Shown here: in pieces, positions 38,262-49,318 of the stretch
How the letters are laid out: each line of letters starts with the position of its first letter
Numbering within the stretch: position 1 is the first letter of the stretch
From: Galeruca laticollis
Taxonomy: Eukaryota; Arthropoda; Insecta; Coleoptera; Chrysomelidae
Assembly (NCBI GenBank): GCA_963921935.1
Contig: OY998180.1
Coordinates: 113,590,183 to 113,654,182, forward strand
Length of the DNA stretch: 64,000 nt
Direction of reading: 5' to 3'
The notes under the pieces: model-generated
The model's database searches: none
What the model saw: only the letters and a program-made list of their open reading frames with translations
Told to the model about the DNA's origin: nothing
Position numbers and translations under genes: made by a program

Positions 38262-39919
38262 TAGGTTATTATCTAACAGTTACAAAATCTGATAAGGGGA
38301 CCAAAACTGTCATTTTGACGACTGAAAATTACAATTCCAAAATATATAACTTTATAGAATCTAGCGATGTGAAAGTTCCTAAAGCGGACCCAACAAAAAA
38401 GTTTTCTAATAATGTAAGGGATATTGTTAATAATTCAAATTATCTTTTAAGTGATTACGAAAAGAGGTCTATCATACATAAGAATCCTCATTGTCCACAG
38501 TTATATGGAACCGTTAAATTACATAAAATAACGAAACCAATTAGACCTGTAGTTTCTTATGTTAATGCTCCTAATAATATATTGGCAAAGATGCTCAACA
38601 ATATACTCAATAGTAACGGATATTAATCTCAGTACTCAATTAGAAATTCAATAGAACTAATCAAAAAGTTGGAAGCAATCAACTTGCAAGATAACTATAA
38701 ACTCATTTCGTTCGAACTAACTAATATGTTTACTAAAATTCCTCCTAAAGAATGCCTAATACTTGTAAGAAAATTACTTGAAGATAAAAATATTAATCCA
38801 GGAATGATATCAGATATACTTAATTTATTTGATGTATGCATTAATCAGAATTATTTCACTTTTGACAATAAGATATATATTCAAAATGAAGGTTTACCAA
38901 TGGGAAGCACTATTTCACCTATTTTAGCTAACATTTTTATGGACAATTTAGAAATTTAGAAAGAAAGATCTTTGAAAGTAATATTTCGAAAAATATTTTA
39001 TTTTGGTATAAATATGTAGATGACATATTAGCTTGTTTTATGGGTAGTGAACGACAATTAGATGTATTTTTCAACCACATCAATAATTTACACCCAAAAA
39101 TTAAATTTACATTAGAAATTGAATCAAATAGCTCAATCAATTTTCTTGATTTAAAAATTCAAAGAGTTAATAATGTACTTGATTATTCAATTTACCGAAA
39201 ACCAACTCAGACTGATGTGGCAATTCCATTCAATTCCAATCACCCTATGTCACACAGACTGGCGGCATATAGTTCAATGATACATAGAGCTTTTTCAGTT
39301 CCTATGATTAAATGTAATTTTGATGGAGATATTAATACAATTAGACAAATAGCAAGATCCAACGGTTATCCATTAAATATGATAAATAAGCTAATTAGTA
39401 AAAAAGAGGAAAAAGTGGCATTACAACTAATATTTCCTAAACAAGCTGATGAAATAAAAACTTATGAAACCATCACATATGCAGGAAGTATTTCTAATAA
39501 TATTTCAAAGATAATATCTTCAGCAACGAATACAACAATTTCTTTTAAAACAGAAAGTAACGTTAGAACAAAATTGTTAAATGTAAAAACAAAAATACCA
39601 CTATTAAAGAAGTCAGTTATATATAAACTCAAATGTCCAGAATGTAATGCTGTCTATTTGGGCAGACCCTTAGAACACTTCGAGCATACATGTTAAAACA
39701 ACCAGATAAATCCCACTACGCAAAACATTACTTGAAACCAATCATTCATTGACACCTAACACAAAACTAGAAGTGCTGCATATTTGTGAAAAGAAACAAG
39801 AATTGGATTTCCTTGAAGAATTGGAAATTAAAAGACATTTAAGAAACCCACAATATGAAGTTATCAATGAACAGTTAAATCTAGGGAGTTCTCCACTAAT
39901 AAACTGTCTTCTTAAGTGA
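38262..39919 (+). pseudogene. Penelope-type RT with GIY-YIG endonuclease, broken
   Basis: Starts in the middle of an RT with SDKGTKTVI, then LYGTVKLHKITKPIRPVVS, both Penelope RT signatures. TAA at 38624-38626 interrupts the frame, which continues through FELTNMFTKIP (the position of the first catalytic Asp, here Glu-Leu-Thr-Asn) and GLPMGSTISPILANIFM. A frameshift near 38959 leads to WYKYVDDILACF (catalytic pair). FLDLKI and YRKPTQTD follow, then the GIY-YIG start VIYKLKCPECNAVYLGRP near 39615-39670. Another shift near 39715 carries the endonuclease tail, ending LINCLLK at 39919. The N-terminal part is missing. Confidence 0.85.
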
Positions 39920-40241
39920 TAATTGTAAAGATCAGCAGATATAGTTTTCCTGGTTTTCTATATCATTGCACAGTAATACTGATCTTAATTGGAAAAATGA
40001 TATCCAGGATATCACCATAGGGCTAATAATATCTAAGCTTCAATATTTGTAATATCACATCTTCTTCTTTTTTCTATGAACACATATTAAGTCAATCACA
40101 AGTTAGGTCACTTCTTGGTCTAGCCAAAAATAACTATTAAACATCAGGTAGGCATCAAATGAAATGTAACTTCTGTCATTCTGACGATGATATTGATTTA
40201 TCGAAACAATTCTCAATTTTTTAGAATTCCCAATAACTCTT

Positions 40242-40340
40242 ATTATATTGTGGAATTAACTAGAAACCGTGAGTTTCATTTAAAACACGAATATGAGCAG
40301 ATTCCACGAAGTAAGGGTCGAGACAGTTAATTTCATTCTA
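40242..40340 (+). repeat. Inverted repeat copy 2
   Basis: About 99 bp matching, in reverse, 41085-41177, including ACTAGAAACCGTGAGTTTC and GAAGTAAGGGTCGAGACAG. Confidence 0.85.
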
Positions 40341-41084
40341 TTACAATTTATCAATTATAGTTATATAGGATTGATCTTTGGACGTTTCAGAGACACTTGA
40401 CATAAATATAATCTGAAAACTTGTTGTTTCAAATATATCCAATTGTTTCGCTATAATTTTGGTTATATCTCCTATAAACCTAGATATTGAAAAGATCTAA
40501 AGAAACTTCATGACAATACGTGTGGTCATAACAATATTATGTCATTACCCTGGTTAAATACATTAGGAATCATGTTCTTTGTCACTATTTGTAAACATAT
40601 AGCTGTAGAAGAGTGGAAAAAGTAGAAACTGCAGAAATTTCGCGTAACTTCAGGTATATTCTAGAGAGATGAAGAACTAGAAAAAATAAAAACGAGAATG
40701 AAGAAGAAATAAGACAATGTTCGAAGGTTGTAGAACAAATGGCGAGTATAGACAGCACTTTAGATAAAGACAGATATTTTCGTTATTTGAAGGAATTAAG
40801 GAATGAAATCATACAGGACGATGAGCCCCATTCTTAGAGAAAATCAACTAAATAGTATGTTCAGTATAAAAATATCCAGATATTTGTCCTCATAAAATTC
40901 CAGTTTAATGCAATTTCGTGATCACAGGTGACGGTAGTTGCCGAGTGCCGCAAATACACCTCCACAAAAACCATCACACCAAACAAGCCCAAAACAAACT
41001 GTCTACGGCATGTAAATCAAACCATGAAAAGTCACTCCATATATACAGTAATTTGTTTTTCATACAAAATATCAATTTTCAAAT
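40341..41084. other. Penelope-associated non-coding stretch
   Basis: No ORF of note. Bounded by inverted copies of the same repeat, so probably part of a second, partial terminal-repeat unit. Confidence 0.45.
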
Positions 41085-41210
41085 GAAATTAACTGTCTCG
41101 ACCCTTACTTCGTGGAATACGCTCATATTAGTGTTTTTAAATGAAACTCACGGTCTCTAGTTATTATATTGTGGAATTAACTAGAGACCGTGAGTTTCAC
41201 TTGAAAACAC
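41085..41210. repeat. Back-to-back inverted repeat copies forming a perfect palindrome
   Basis: Arms 41143-41163 and 41178-41198 are perfectly complementary over 21 bp with a 14-base centre. The flanks extend the repeat on both sides. Confidence 0.9.
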
Positions 41211-41436
41211 TAATTTTCAAATGGCCGAAAAATAGTTGTTAGTTGACTTGGGGTGCTAAAGTGATGCTACAGTATTATTTTCAGCTTCCTAGTTGAACTC
41301 AAAGCTGAGACACAGGTATCTCGCTTTAGGTAGGTCAGTATATACATGTATACACTAACTACACGAGCCAAGTAGAAGTTGTCGGAGGACGGAATCTTGA
41401 CTTCGGATTAGAGACTCTGAACTGGAAGGCATTGCG

Positions 41437-41478
41437 ACACTCTTGAAGAGACCCAAGAAGGTCGAAACGCGTCAGTGT
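41437..41478 (+). ncRNA. Hammerhead ribozyme-like motif
   Basis: Stem I pairs ACACT (41437-41441) with AGTGT (41474-41478). The core reads CTTGAAGA, which is the CTGANGA consensus with one extra T. Stem II is GACC (41450-41453) with GGTC (41460-41463) around a CAAGAA loop. GAAA (41464-41467) follows. Stem III is the minimal palindrome ACGCGT, then the cleavage-site C (41473). Short stem III hammerheads are known from Penelope-like elements, which fits the location. The extra T may impair cleavage, so activity is not assured. Confidence 0.6.
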
Positions 41479-41479
41479 A

Positions 41480-41746
41480 CTATGCCATTCCGCTATCAGT
41501 TGCGAATCACCACAGATGTCCGTATCGGCGAAATGGTCGATCGACGTGACGTTTTTCGAAGGGGATGTAATTCAATAGTCTGCGTGGTATTAGCCAGGAA
41601 TGTAGTTGTTTTTCTCTTCAAAGAACGGTCAAGCCAATACGTCGATATTATTGAAATTTCGATTAAAAGCAGGTGTAGTGAAAATCAAAATTTAGGTTTC
41701 ATATAGACATATTTTATGAAATTATATACATTTTATATACATATAA
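41480..41746. other. Spacer between ribozyme motif and LTR element C
   Basis: No recognised gene. Probably Penelope-derived in its left half. Confidence 0.35.
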
Positions 41747-41983
41747 AATAATTTTTTAAATACGGAAAAGGGTTTTTTAAAAATTATTTATTTAACAATA
41801 GTTACAAGTTTCAAGATTCGAAGTAAATCCTAGACTGACTATAAAACTAAACAATTCAAAAAGTTAAAAAATACAATGTAAGCAAAAATAAGGTTCAACA
41901 ATTTATAAAACAACAGGTTATTACACAATATGCTGATTAAGCAATTTATTTAATATGTATTAAGTAATTTGAGGTATATAACA
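41747..41983 (-). repeat. 3' LTR of element C
   Basis: 237 bp. Aligns to 48123-48336 except for about 30 bases at its start, which the other copy lacks. Confidence 0.85.
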
Positions 41984-41989
41984 CCTCCC

Positions 41990-43140
41990 CCATTAGATCG
42001 ACGCTCCCCCTGGAAGTTGAATTTTCTTTTCTTGTAATTCCATTGGAGTTTCTTCTGAATTTTCTTCAAGAGTAGCCAAATAATTATGAATACTCCGCTA
42101 GAATATAGAAATATAGTCCATATGCTAGGAATATGGAGATTTAATTGTCCTTCCTGAATTGGTGTCAATCCTTGCGAAGATATTTCTTTTAATTTTAATT
42201 TTTTCTAATTTATTTCCAAAGACTGGATTTTAATTTTATTAAAATGTGTCTGAAGTTTATTCAGTACCAGTGGTTGACCAAAAGTTCTATCTTGAAACAT
42301 TACTTCTTGGCGAATTTTTGATTAGGAAAATTCTTTTTAAAATTTTGATTTCTGTGTCTTCTGAACATTTAATTATCAATTTTTCTTCTTGTGGAAATAC
42401 TACTAGGTATTGGTTTATTTCTGGTATAATTTACAAATGATTTTCAATAATTTTGATTTTAGCGTATTCGCAGTTAGTAGAGTTTTCCATTAATAGTATT
42501 TGTTCTTCACATAACTGTTTATTATTATCTTGAAGGTGTGAAGCACATCGAAAATTTTTACTTCTTGTACAAATATCGTTTAGAGGTTTTATCTGTGTAT
42601 CAGATCTTAGCAAATACTTTGAATTTGGTATTATTATTACGAATTCTGATTCTAACTTAGTAGGTATGGGTAATAAATAAAATAATTCAAACTCAATATT
42701 AAAATCTATAGGAATCGATAAAAATATTCTAATCTATTTTTACTTACTCTACATGTTATATCTAAAATTGATTCAAAGTTTAAAATATTCTCGTATTTCA
42801 ATTCCAACGGTAATTGTAATTTATAATACGAAGATATTTTTTTGCAACTCTGTAAATAATTCTTTTGATATAATTATACTCGAATGCAATGTCCTTAGTT
42901 TTCAGAATGAACAGGAAATCTCTACAGTTTTTATTATATCTAATATTACATTATAAATAATTAAAACTTGATTCAACATATGTTTAATAAAAATAAAATT
43001 CTCATGAAGCATGTGTAGATAAACTTCATTTGTTTTAAATGTTCTAATATTAAACTTATTCTGTAATGAAAGTATAAGGTTTCTTCCTTGGTCGTTTTAT
43101 ATTTGAAATATGAATATCTTCAGCGGTATTGAAATGACGA
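41990..43140 (-). pseudogene. Element C envelope remnant
   Basis: At 42431-42613 a minus-strand frame has DICTRSKNFRC and ANCEYAK-like Cys spacing (TNCEYAKIKI). The next frame over (42240-42430) continues with an INQYLVVFPQEEKLIIKC-like stretch. 41950-42168 encodes a single membrane anchor (WTIFLYSSGVFIIIWLLL) with a basic tail. These are the C-terminal landmarks of errantivirus envelope proteins. Stops and shifts occur throughout, and no N-terminal signal or cleavage site can be assigned. Confidence 0.6.
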
Positions 43141-43141
43141 G

Positions 43142-46100
43142 TTACAATTTTCTGTTTACGGATTTTATTTTTTCAGGTTGATATTTATTTTTTGTCTTAC
43201 TTTTAATCTGCTTATTTTTGACAAACATTTTTGTAGGTAGAGGTTCTGGAAAATCTTCTCTACTTTCATTAGCTTTTGAAATAACTTTATCTTTAGTTTC
43301 TTGCAATGATTTATTTATTTTAGAATAAAGTAATTTCATTTTTTCTTTGTGATTATGAATATAATTATTTACTAATTGTCGAGATAAATGTCTAAATCAA
43401 AAGAAGAGTTATTCTCTAAATGCCCTGTAATAATTTCGTATGGTTTTATTTTCGTTACAGAGTGAATACTATTATTATATGCCAAAAGAGCATAATTTAC
43501 TGTTATTTCAATAGGTTCTTTTTTAAATTCGTTCTGATTATTTAAAAGTCTAATATGTTCAATAATTGTTGAATGAAATCGTTCGGCAATGCCGTTTGCT
43601 TCAGGATGTTGTGAACTGATAAAATGAATTTGAATTTTATGAGTTTCTAATAAATATTTTACTCAACTATTCTTAATTTTGTTCCGTTATCGGATATTAT
43701 TTGTTCCGATATACAATGATGGGTGAAGTATCTAATTAAATTATTAACTATCTCTATACCTTGGACTGAGTTCAATTTATACAACTGCCCGTATTTTGAA
43801 AATGAGTCTATAATAGTTAGAAATTTCGTATTTTCTAAAGTAATAGTGTCTAAATGTATTATTTGAAATGGTTTAATAGCTGTTGGGGTAATATTAAAAT
43901 ATGGTTTCACGGGTTTGCAATAATATTTTGTTATTTGACATATCTCTCATTCGTTAATGTACGTTTGAATAGAAGATCTTTGATTAGGCCAATAGTATCG
44001 AGATTTTATATTATTTTCGGTTTCATCTAATCCTCTATGATTCCGTCTACTTTCATAATAGTTTTGTATTACTTCTTTGATTTCATTTAGAGGGATGTCA
44101 ATTAATTTTTTATTACATTTGATAAATGAAATGTGTGAATTTTTGAAATATGTTTGTATAACAGTGCTGAATTTATCGTATAAGGGATCTTCAAAATAAA
44201 TATGATATTTTGCTTTTGGTGCTACATATTCTTTCACAAAATTTATTACGTCTTGTTCAAAGTTATTTTTAGAAACTTGTACTAGAATTCTTTGCTTAGT
44301 TTCATATAATTTAATTATAGTTGGTATAGCTGGTTCAAAATTTACTTCAGAGATTATAATTTGATTTTTTCCCACATTTACTGCAGATTCCGAAATAGGT
44401 ATTCCTGCAATAGGATTTTCTATGTTAGTGTGAATAGTATTATTATCGTCATCGATTTCGTCATTAAAATCTTCAGCTTCTACAATAAGTGATTCGGTTT
44501 CTACATTTTTATTTTTTGTATTATTTGAAAGTCAGTCATTAAATCTTTCCGTATAAACTAATAATTTTTTGGGAGGATTATCCGAAGAATTTACTTCATT
44601 CATATTTAGCTGGATTCGTGATAAACAGTCACTATTAGTGTTCAATGCACCTTTCTTATACACTATATCATAGTCGTATTCTTCTAGTTTTAACCGCCAT
44701 CTAACTAATTTAGAATTAGGTTCCTTCATAGAAAATAACCATTGAAGTGGTTTATGATCTGTTACTATAGTGAATTTTCTTCCGAAAAAATATGGGAGGA
44801 AATATTTTACAGCACAAACAATTGCAAGGAGTTCCTTTACAATTGTTGAATAATTTACTTCAGAATCATTAAGTGTTCTGCTAGCATATGCCACAGGTAA
44901 ATCGGTTCCGATTTTTCCTTGGCTGAGAACAGCGCCTAGAGCAAAATTGCTTGCGTCTGTTGTGAGATTAAATGGACGAGAAAAATCGGGGTATTGTAAA
45001 ATAGGATCATTTAATAACATATTTTTACAAGTATCAAAGCAATTAATTTAATCAGGATCTTTTATGTTAATTACTGCATTTTTCTTAAGACGATTAGTTA
45101 AAGGTTTAGTCAGTTTTGAAAAATCTTTAATGAATTTTCTATAATATCCAAGAAGTCCGAGAAAAGCTTTAATTTCTTTACTAGTTTTTGGTATGGAAAA
45201 TTTTTGAATAACACTTATTTTATCGGGATTGGGTTTTACAATATGTCCCAAATAAGCTACTTCTTTCCACAAAAATTCGGATTTGTCAATTTGTATTTTA
45301 AAATTCGATTCGCGTAACCTCTTAAATACTTCTTTTGAATTATTTATGTGTTCTTGCAAGCTTGTACTAAATATAATGATATCGTCAAGATAAACTAAAC
45401 ATTTTTCGTTTTGGATACCTCTTAAAATGTTATCCATCACTCTTTGAAAAGTTGCTGGAGCTCCCTTTAGTCCGAATGGCATTCGCAAAAATTCCCAGTG
45501 GCCATTTTCAGTAGTAAAAGCCGTTTTGGGTATATCTTCTTCAGCAATCTCAATTTGGTGAAATCCGGAGGCAAGATCCAATGTAGTGAAGTATTGGCAA
45601 CGTCCTAATTTATCCAATAGATCAGTTATGTTTGGTAATGGATATCTATCTCCAATAGATATTTCGTTAAGCTTGCGATAGTCTACGACGACTCTGAATT
45701 TTTGTTTACCTGTAGAGTCCAATTTTTTTGGAACAACTCAAATACTACTCGAGTACGGTCAGGATGAGGCTCTTATGATATTTTGATATAACATACTCTG
45801 TATTTGATTTTGTACTTCTTTTTTATATACTTCTGGATATCTGTACGATTTAGTATAAATAGTTACATCATTTGTAGTTTTTATTTGATGCTTGATTTCA
45901 CTCGTAAAAGTTAATTGATTACCATCAACATAAAAAATGTCAGAATATTCTTTAATTAATTTAAGAATAGCATTGCGTTCTTCAGAATTCATATGTTCTG
46001 TTCGAACTTTATTAATATCAAATTTGAATTTTTCTGCATAAATAGCATTAAAATTAGGGCTCAGGGTTTGTTCGTATTCGTCGAACTGTTCAACCTCTAA

Positions 46101-46743
46101 AGGAGCACTTGAATCTACTTTAAAATATGACTCAGACGGTAGTACGGAATAGTACATACAGCTTGACTATTTTCCGCTTTTGTAAGACATTCTGGAATTT
46201 CTAATTTTCCGATTTTTGTATAAGGTATAATTATATCGCCATTATTAATATTATCAATATTCAATTTAATTATTTGTTCAGTTCGCGGAGGCACTACTAT
46301 ACAATTCGTGTTCTCGCTTCTGATTTTAAAATAATTTATTTTTATTTCACTATAAGGCGTAATTAAAACATTATTTACTAAATCAATAATTGCATTCAAT
46401 TTTTTCAGATTATCTAAACCTAATAAGCAATCAAAATGATTGTGAAATTTAAATATACAATATTCTAAGTTCATTTTAAATATCTTTGAAGATGGTATTA
46501 CTGTACAATAATTTTGTTGACTTGAGCCTAAAGCAGAAGTAACTTTGAAAGATTTTTTCATAGTTGATTTTGAAAAATATTTCTTTGCAATTTCAGGTGT
46601 TGCAAAAGATTTCGTACTATGTCAATCATTACTTTCAAATTTTGTTCAGGAAATATTATGTACGGTAAATCACTTTCATAATTCGTGAAATTAAACATTT
46701 CTACGTGTCTGTCTCTTCCGAGGCAATTTCGTCTAGAAAACAA
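43142..46743 (-). pseudogene. Element C pol, broken
   Basis: The pol phase opens in the -1 frame at the end of gag. The protease reaches VMID and then loses the TG of its active site to a small indel, with the frame resuming in another phase at 46561. A further shift precedes 46157. From there to 43659 one phase holds RT (YLDD near 45390), RNase H (TTDAS near 44955) and the integrase finger and core (ISDNGT near 43680). It is cut by TGA near 45759 and 45735, a stop at 45048-45050, a stop at 44532, and TGA at 43947-43949, which stands at the first Cys of the integrase CxxC. The integrase C-terminal half (43380-43650) and a basic tail (43142-43339) lie in shifted frames. Confidence 0.85.
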
Positions 46744-47894
46744 TCTTCAACATTAGTGTGACGTTCAGTATGGTCCATATTATGCATTTCTTCCGAAATA
46801 AAATTTTTTCTATTACCTACGAAATGCGATTGATTTTGGCCATTATTTTTATTCTGTACATTTGGTTTATTGTACGAATTAGAAGTAGATATACTCATTG
46901 GAGTAGGTTTTTCAAATTGATAATTTCTACTAGGTTTGAAAACATTAGTATTTCTATTCTGAAAATTTGTATCTCTACTTGTACTAGGTAAATTATTTTC
47001 ATTGTTGAAATTTCTATTAAATTGTGGTTGATAATTATGTTGTTAATTCGGTCTGCTTACCGTTTGATTATTATTAGGATAATTATTTTTATGTGATGTA
47101 ACATTAAACTGAGACTTAGGCTTATTAAATGAATTTTTTGGATTTGTATTGTTGTTATTATTACTTAAATAAACTTGAAAGTCAATCGTTAGAACATTTG
47201 AAGCTGAATTTAGATCGCTAGGATTCTTGGTACGCATTAGTGTACCGAGAGGTTCCTTTAAACCGCTCAATAGTACTCTTAGTGCTAAATTCCTAAAATA
47301 GTTACCTAAAATGGCTTGATCACTTGCATTTGAGCGTGTCATTAATAATGATGTTTGTAGATTTAAAAGATGCTGTATCCTATTGTAAAAGTCGAAAGGT
47401 GATTCATTTCCTTGCTTTAATTCCGATATTTCAATACTTAACGTATAAATGTCTCGTTTATCCGCTTATGTGTTCAATAAAGCATCTTTCAAATTCTGCC
47501 AATTTGTTATACTACAAGCTGAAATGTTTATGGCGGCTTGGCCTTTAATTTTAGATAAAATACTAGACATCAAATATTCATTTTGAAAGTCTGTTAAATC
47601 TACTGTATTGTAAAATTTATTTACTAATTTTTCAGAAATTTCTATGAATCTGGGTAATAAAGCGTTTTCGCCATGGAATTCTGGAATCATGTCCAGATAT
47701 TCCTTTTTCAATTGCGGTACCACTTGATCTACCGGCATTTTGTATAATGTATTTAATTTAAATCTAGGTTTTGATAATTCAATATTTATTTTACGGTTAC
47801 GATATGTTTGTGAGCCAAAATCTAAATCAGAATCAGAATCTGAGTTGTCAGAGCTTTCTGAATTAAATAAACAATTATTTCCTCTATACGACAT
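46701..47894 (-). pseudogene. Element C gag with two nonsense codons
   Basis: Ser/Asp-rich N-terminus, then a capsid region with DMIPEFHGENALLPRF and KIKGQAAINI, parallel to the IIPEYDG and KGRAAEL blocks of element B gag. TAA at 47466-47468 and a stop at 47043-47045 break the frame, which is otherwise one phase down to 46701. The C-terminal part is Asn-rich. No zinc knuckle was found. Confidence 0.78.
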
Positions 47895-48122
47895 AAAGTA
47901 CTTACATGAAAATTAGGAGTGCTTTCGCCATCTAGTTGTACATGTAGTTGGAATTACCAATATTCCCTTGAAATTCCTCTTCGTACGAGCCAACTGTCTT
48001 CGAGTTAAGCTACTTAATTCAGTTAACCAAGAGTCGCAATTATTCACTTAAGGTATGTTAATAATACGAACCGATTGTTATATTCACTAACGCCCGTTTA
48101 ACATATCCTACTGACTGCGCCA

Positions 48123-48332
48123 AATAACTTTTTACACACGGAAAAAGTTTTTTAAAAATTATTTATTTAACATAAGTTACAAGTTTCAAGACTCGAAGTA
48201 AATTCTAGACTGACTATAAAACTAAACAATTCAAAAAGGTAAAAAATACAATGTAAGCAAAAATAAAGTTCAACAATTTATAAAACAAAAGGTTATTACA
48301 CAATATGCTGATTAAGCAATTTATTTAATGGC

Positions 48333-48336
<4 letters not shown>
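48123..48336 (-). repeat. 5' LTR of element C, outer end lost
   Basis: Begins beside the primer site and matches the 3' LTR until ATTTATTTAAT (48319-48329). It then breaks into GGCATAA and a (TA)n array, so its outer tip has been replaced. Confidence 0.82.

Positions 48337-48338
<2 letters not shown>

Positions 48339-48372
<34 letters not shown>
48339..48372. repeat. (TA)n microsatellite
   Basis: TA repeat at the outer end of the element C 5' LTR. Confidence 0.93.
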
Positions 48373-48375
<3 letters not shown>

Positions 48376-48547
48376 TCTATTTATTCCAAACAGGTGTTTT
48401 AACCTAATTACATGGAATAAGTATTAACAATTCCAAAATTCTCCTCTAACATTGTGTAGTATGGCTATTGATACATGAAGCAGTGATATTGACTAATGCA
48501 GAGAGTAAAGACGATGACAAAGACGACTAATTTCCATAAGTGTCCCT

Positions 48548-48749
48548 TCATACACCGAACTTTTTAATATGTTCACAAATACTTTTCTTGAATTGTCTAA
48601 TTGACATTGTCCAATCTATTTCATTAACATTTTTTATCCTATTGGCTAGTTTTAACATGGTCTCCAGAGGTGAACAAACTGACATTCTTAATCTCCCAAA
48701 CAATACGGAGGATCGAGTTAACCTTGATGGAGCTTTGAAAGGAATTAAG
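48548..48749 (-). pseudogene. LINE RT C-terminal tail, left of mariner
   Basis: About 66 codons (KAPSRLTRSSVLFGRLRM, LETMLKLANRIKN, MSIRQFKKSICEHI) ending at TGA. Matches the usual C-terminus of such LINEs and continues the frame interrupted at 52967. Confidence 0.75.
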
Positions 48750-49318
48750 TACGGTATCCGCCAAAATAGACAGTACCGAAACAGAGAGTGCTGTGGAGTT
48801 GTTTATGTAATATGGATTTGTCATATTTGACTTAATTGTCATTAGTTGATATATTAATAGTACGCTGCAGATAAAATTGATTTAAAAATGGTTCTAACAA
48901 CGGAAGACAAAGTTTTTTTGGTAGAGCATTATTTTCGTTCATACGGAAAAGGTCGTGATGATGGTCCAAGCTTAGAACAGGTGTCAATAAAATATCAACA
49001 AAAATTTAATAAAGCAGCTCCTAGTAAAAGTGTGATGTTAGCTGTTGTTGAAAAATTTCGTCGCACTGGTAGTGTATTGTGTCAACGTAAAGGTTCTTCA
49101 GGTCGTCGAAAAACAGTATGCACTAACGAAAATGAAGGACGTGTTTTTAACCAAGTTATGCAATCACCTCAAAGAAGTCTTGTAAGAACTGCATGTAAAC
49201 TCAACATTAGTGAAACGTCTTTACGTCGCATGTTCTAATCAATTGGTGGTTATCCATACCGTATTCAAGTTGGACAACGACTAAATGCTGCGGACAAACG
49301 TGCAAGAGAAATTTACTG

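Larger units (their letters stand above)
38220..41480 (+). mobile_element. Penelope-like retroelement with inverted repeats and ribozyme motif
   Basis: An RT plus GIY-YIG coding region (38262-39919) lies between inverted copies of one 35 bp sequence (38220-38254 minus; 40242-40276 plus). Further copies of the longer repeat lie at 41085-41163 (minus) and 41164-41210 (plus). A hammerhead-like motif follows at 41437-41478. Terminal repeats in both orientations, 5' truncation and hammerhead motifs are all known for Penelope-like elements. The limits given are those of the associated repeats and are approximate. Confidence 0.75.
41747..48336 (-). mobile_element. LTR retrotransposon C, errantivirus-like, decayed
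   Basis: LTRs at 41747-41983 and 48123-48336 flank minus-strand gag, pol and env remnants. The primer site next to the 5' LTR (minus strand, 48122 downward) is TGGCGCAGTCAGTAGGAT, the tRNA-Ser type also used by element B. A polypurine tract (ATGGGGGAGG, complement of 41984-41993) precedes the 3' LTR. Its start, TGTTATATACC, matches the first ten bases of the element B LTR. Decay is heavier than in B, so it is an older relative. Confidence 0.88.

Noticed and set aside
40176..40205. Second hammerhead-like string (CTGACGA ... GAAAC)
   Set aside because: Stem II pairs only with a bulge at its base, and there is no matching stem III or GUH site downstream, so I treat it as chance.
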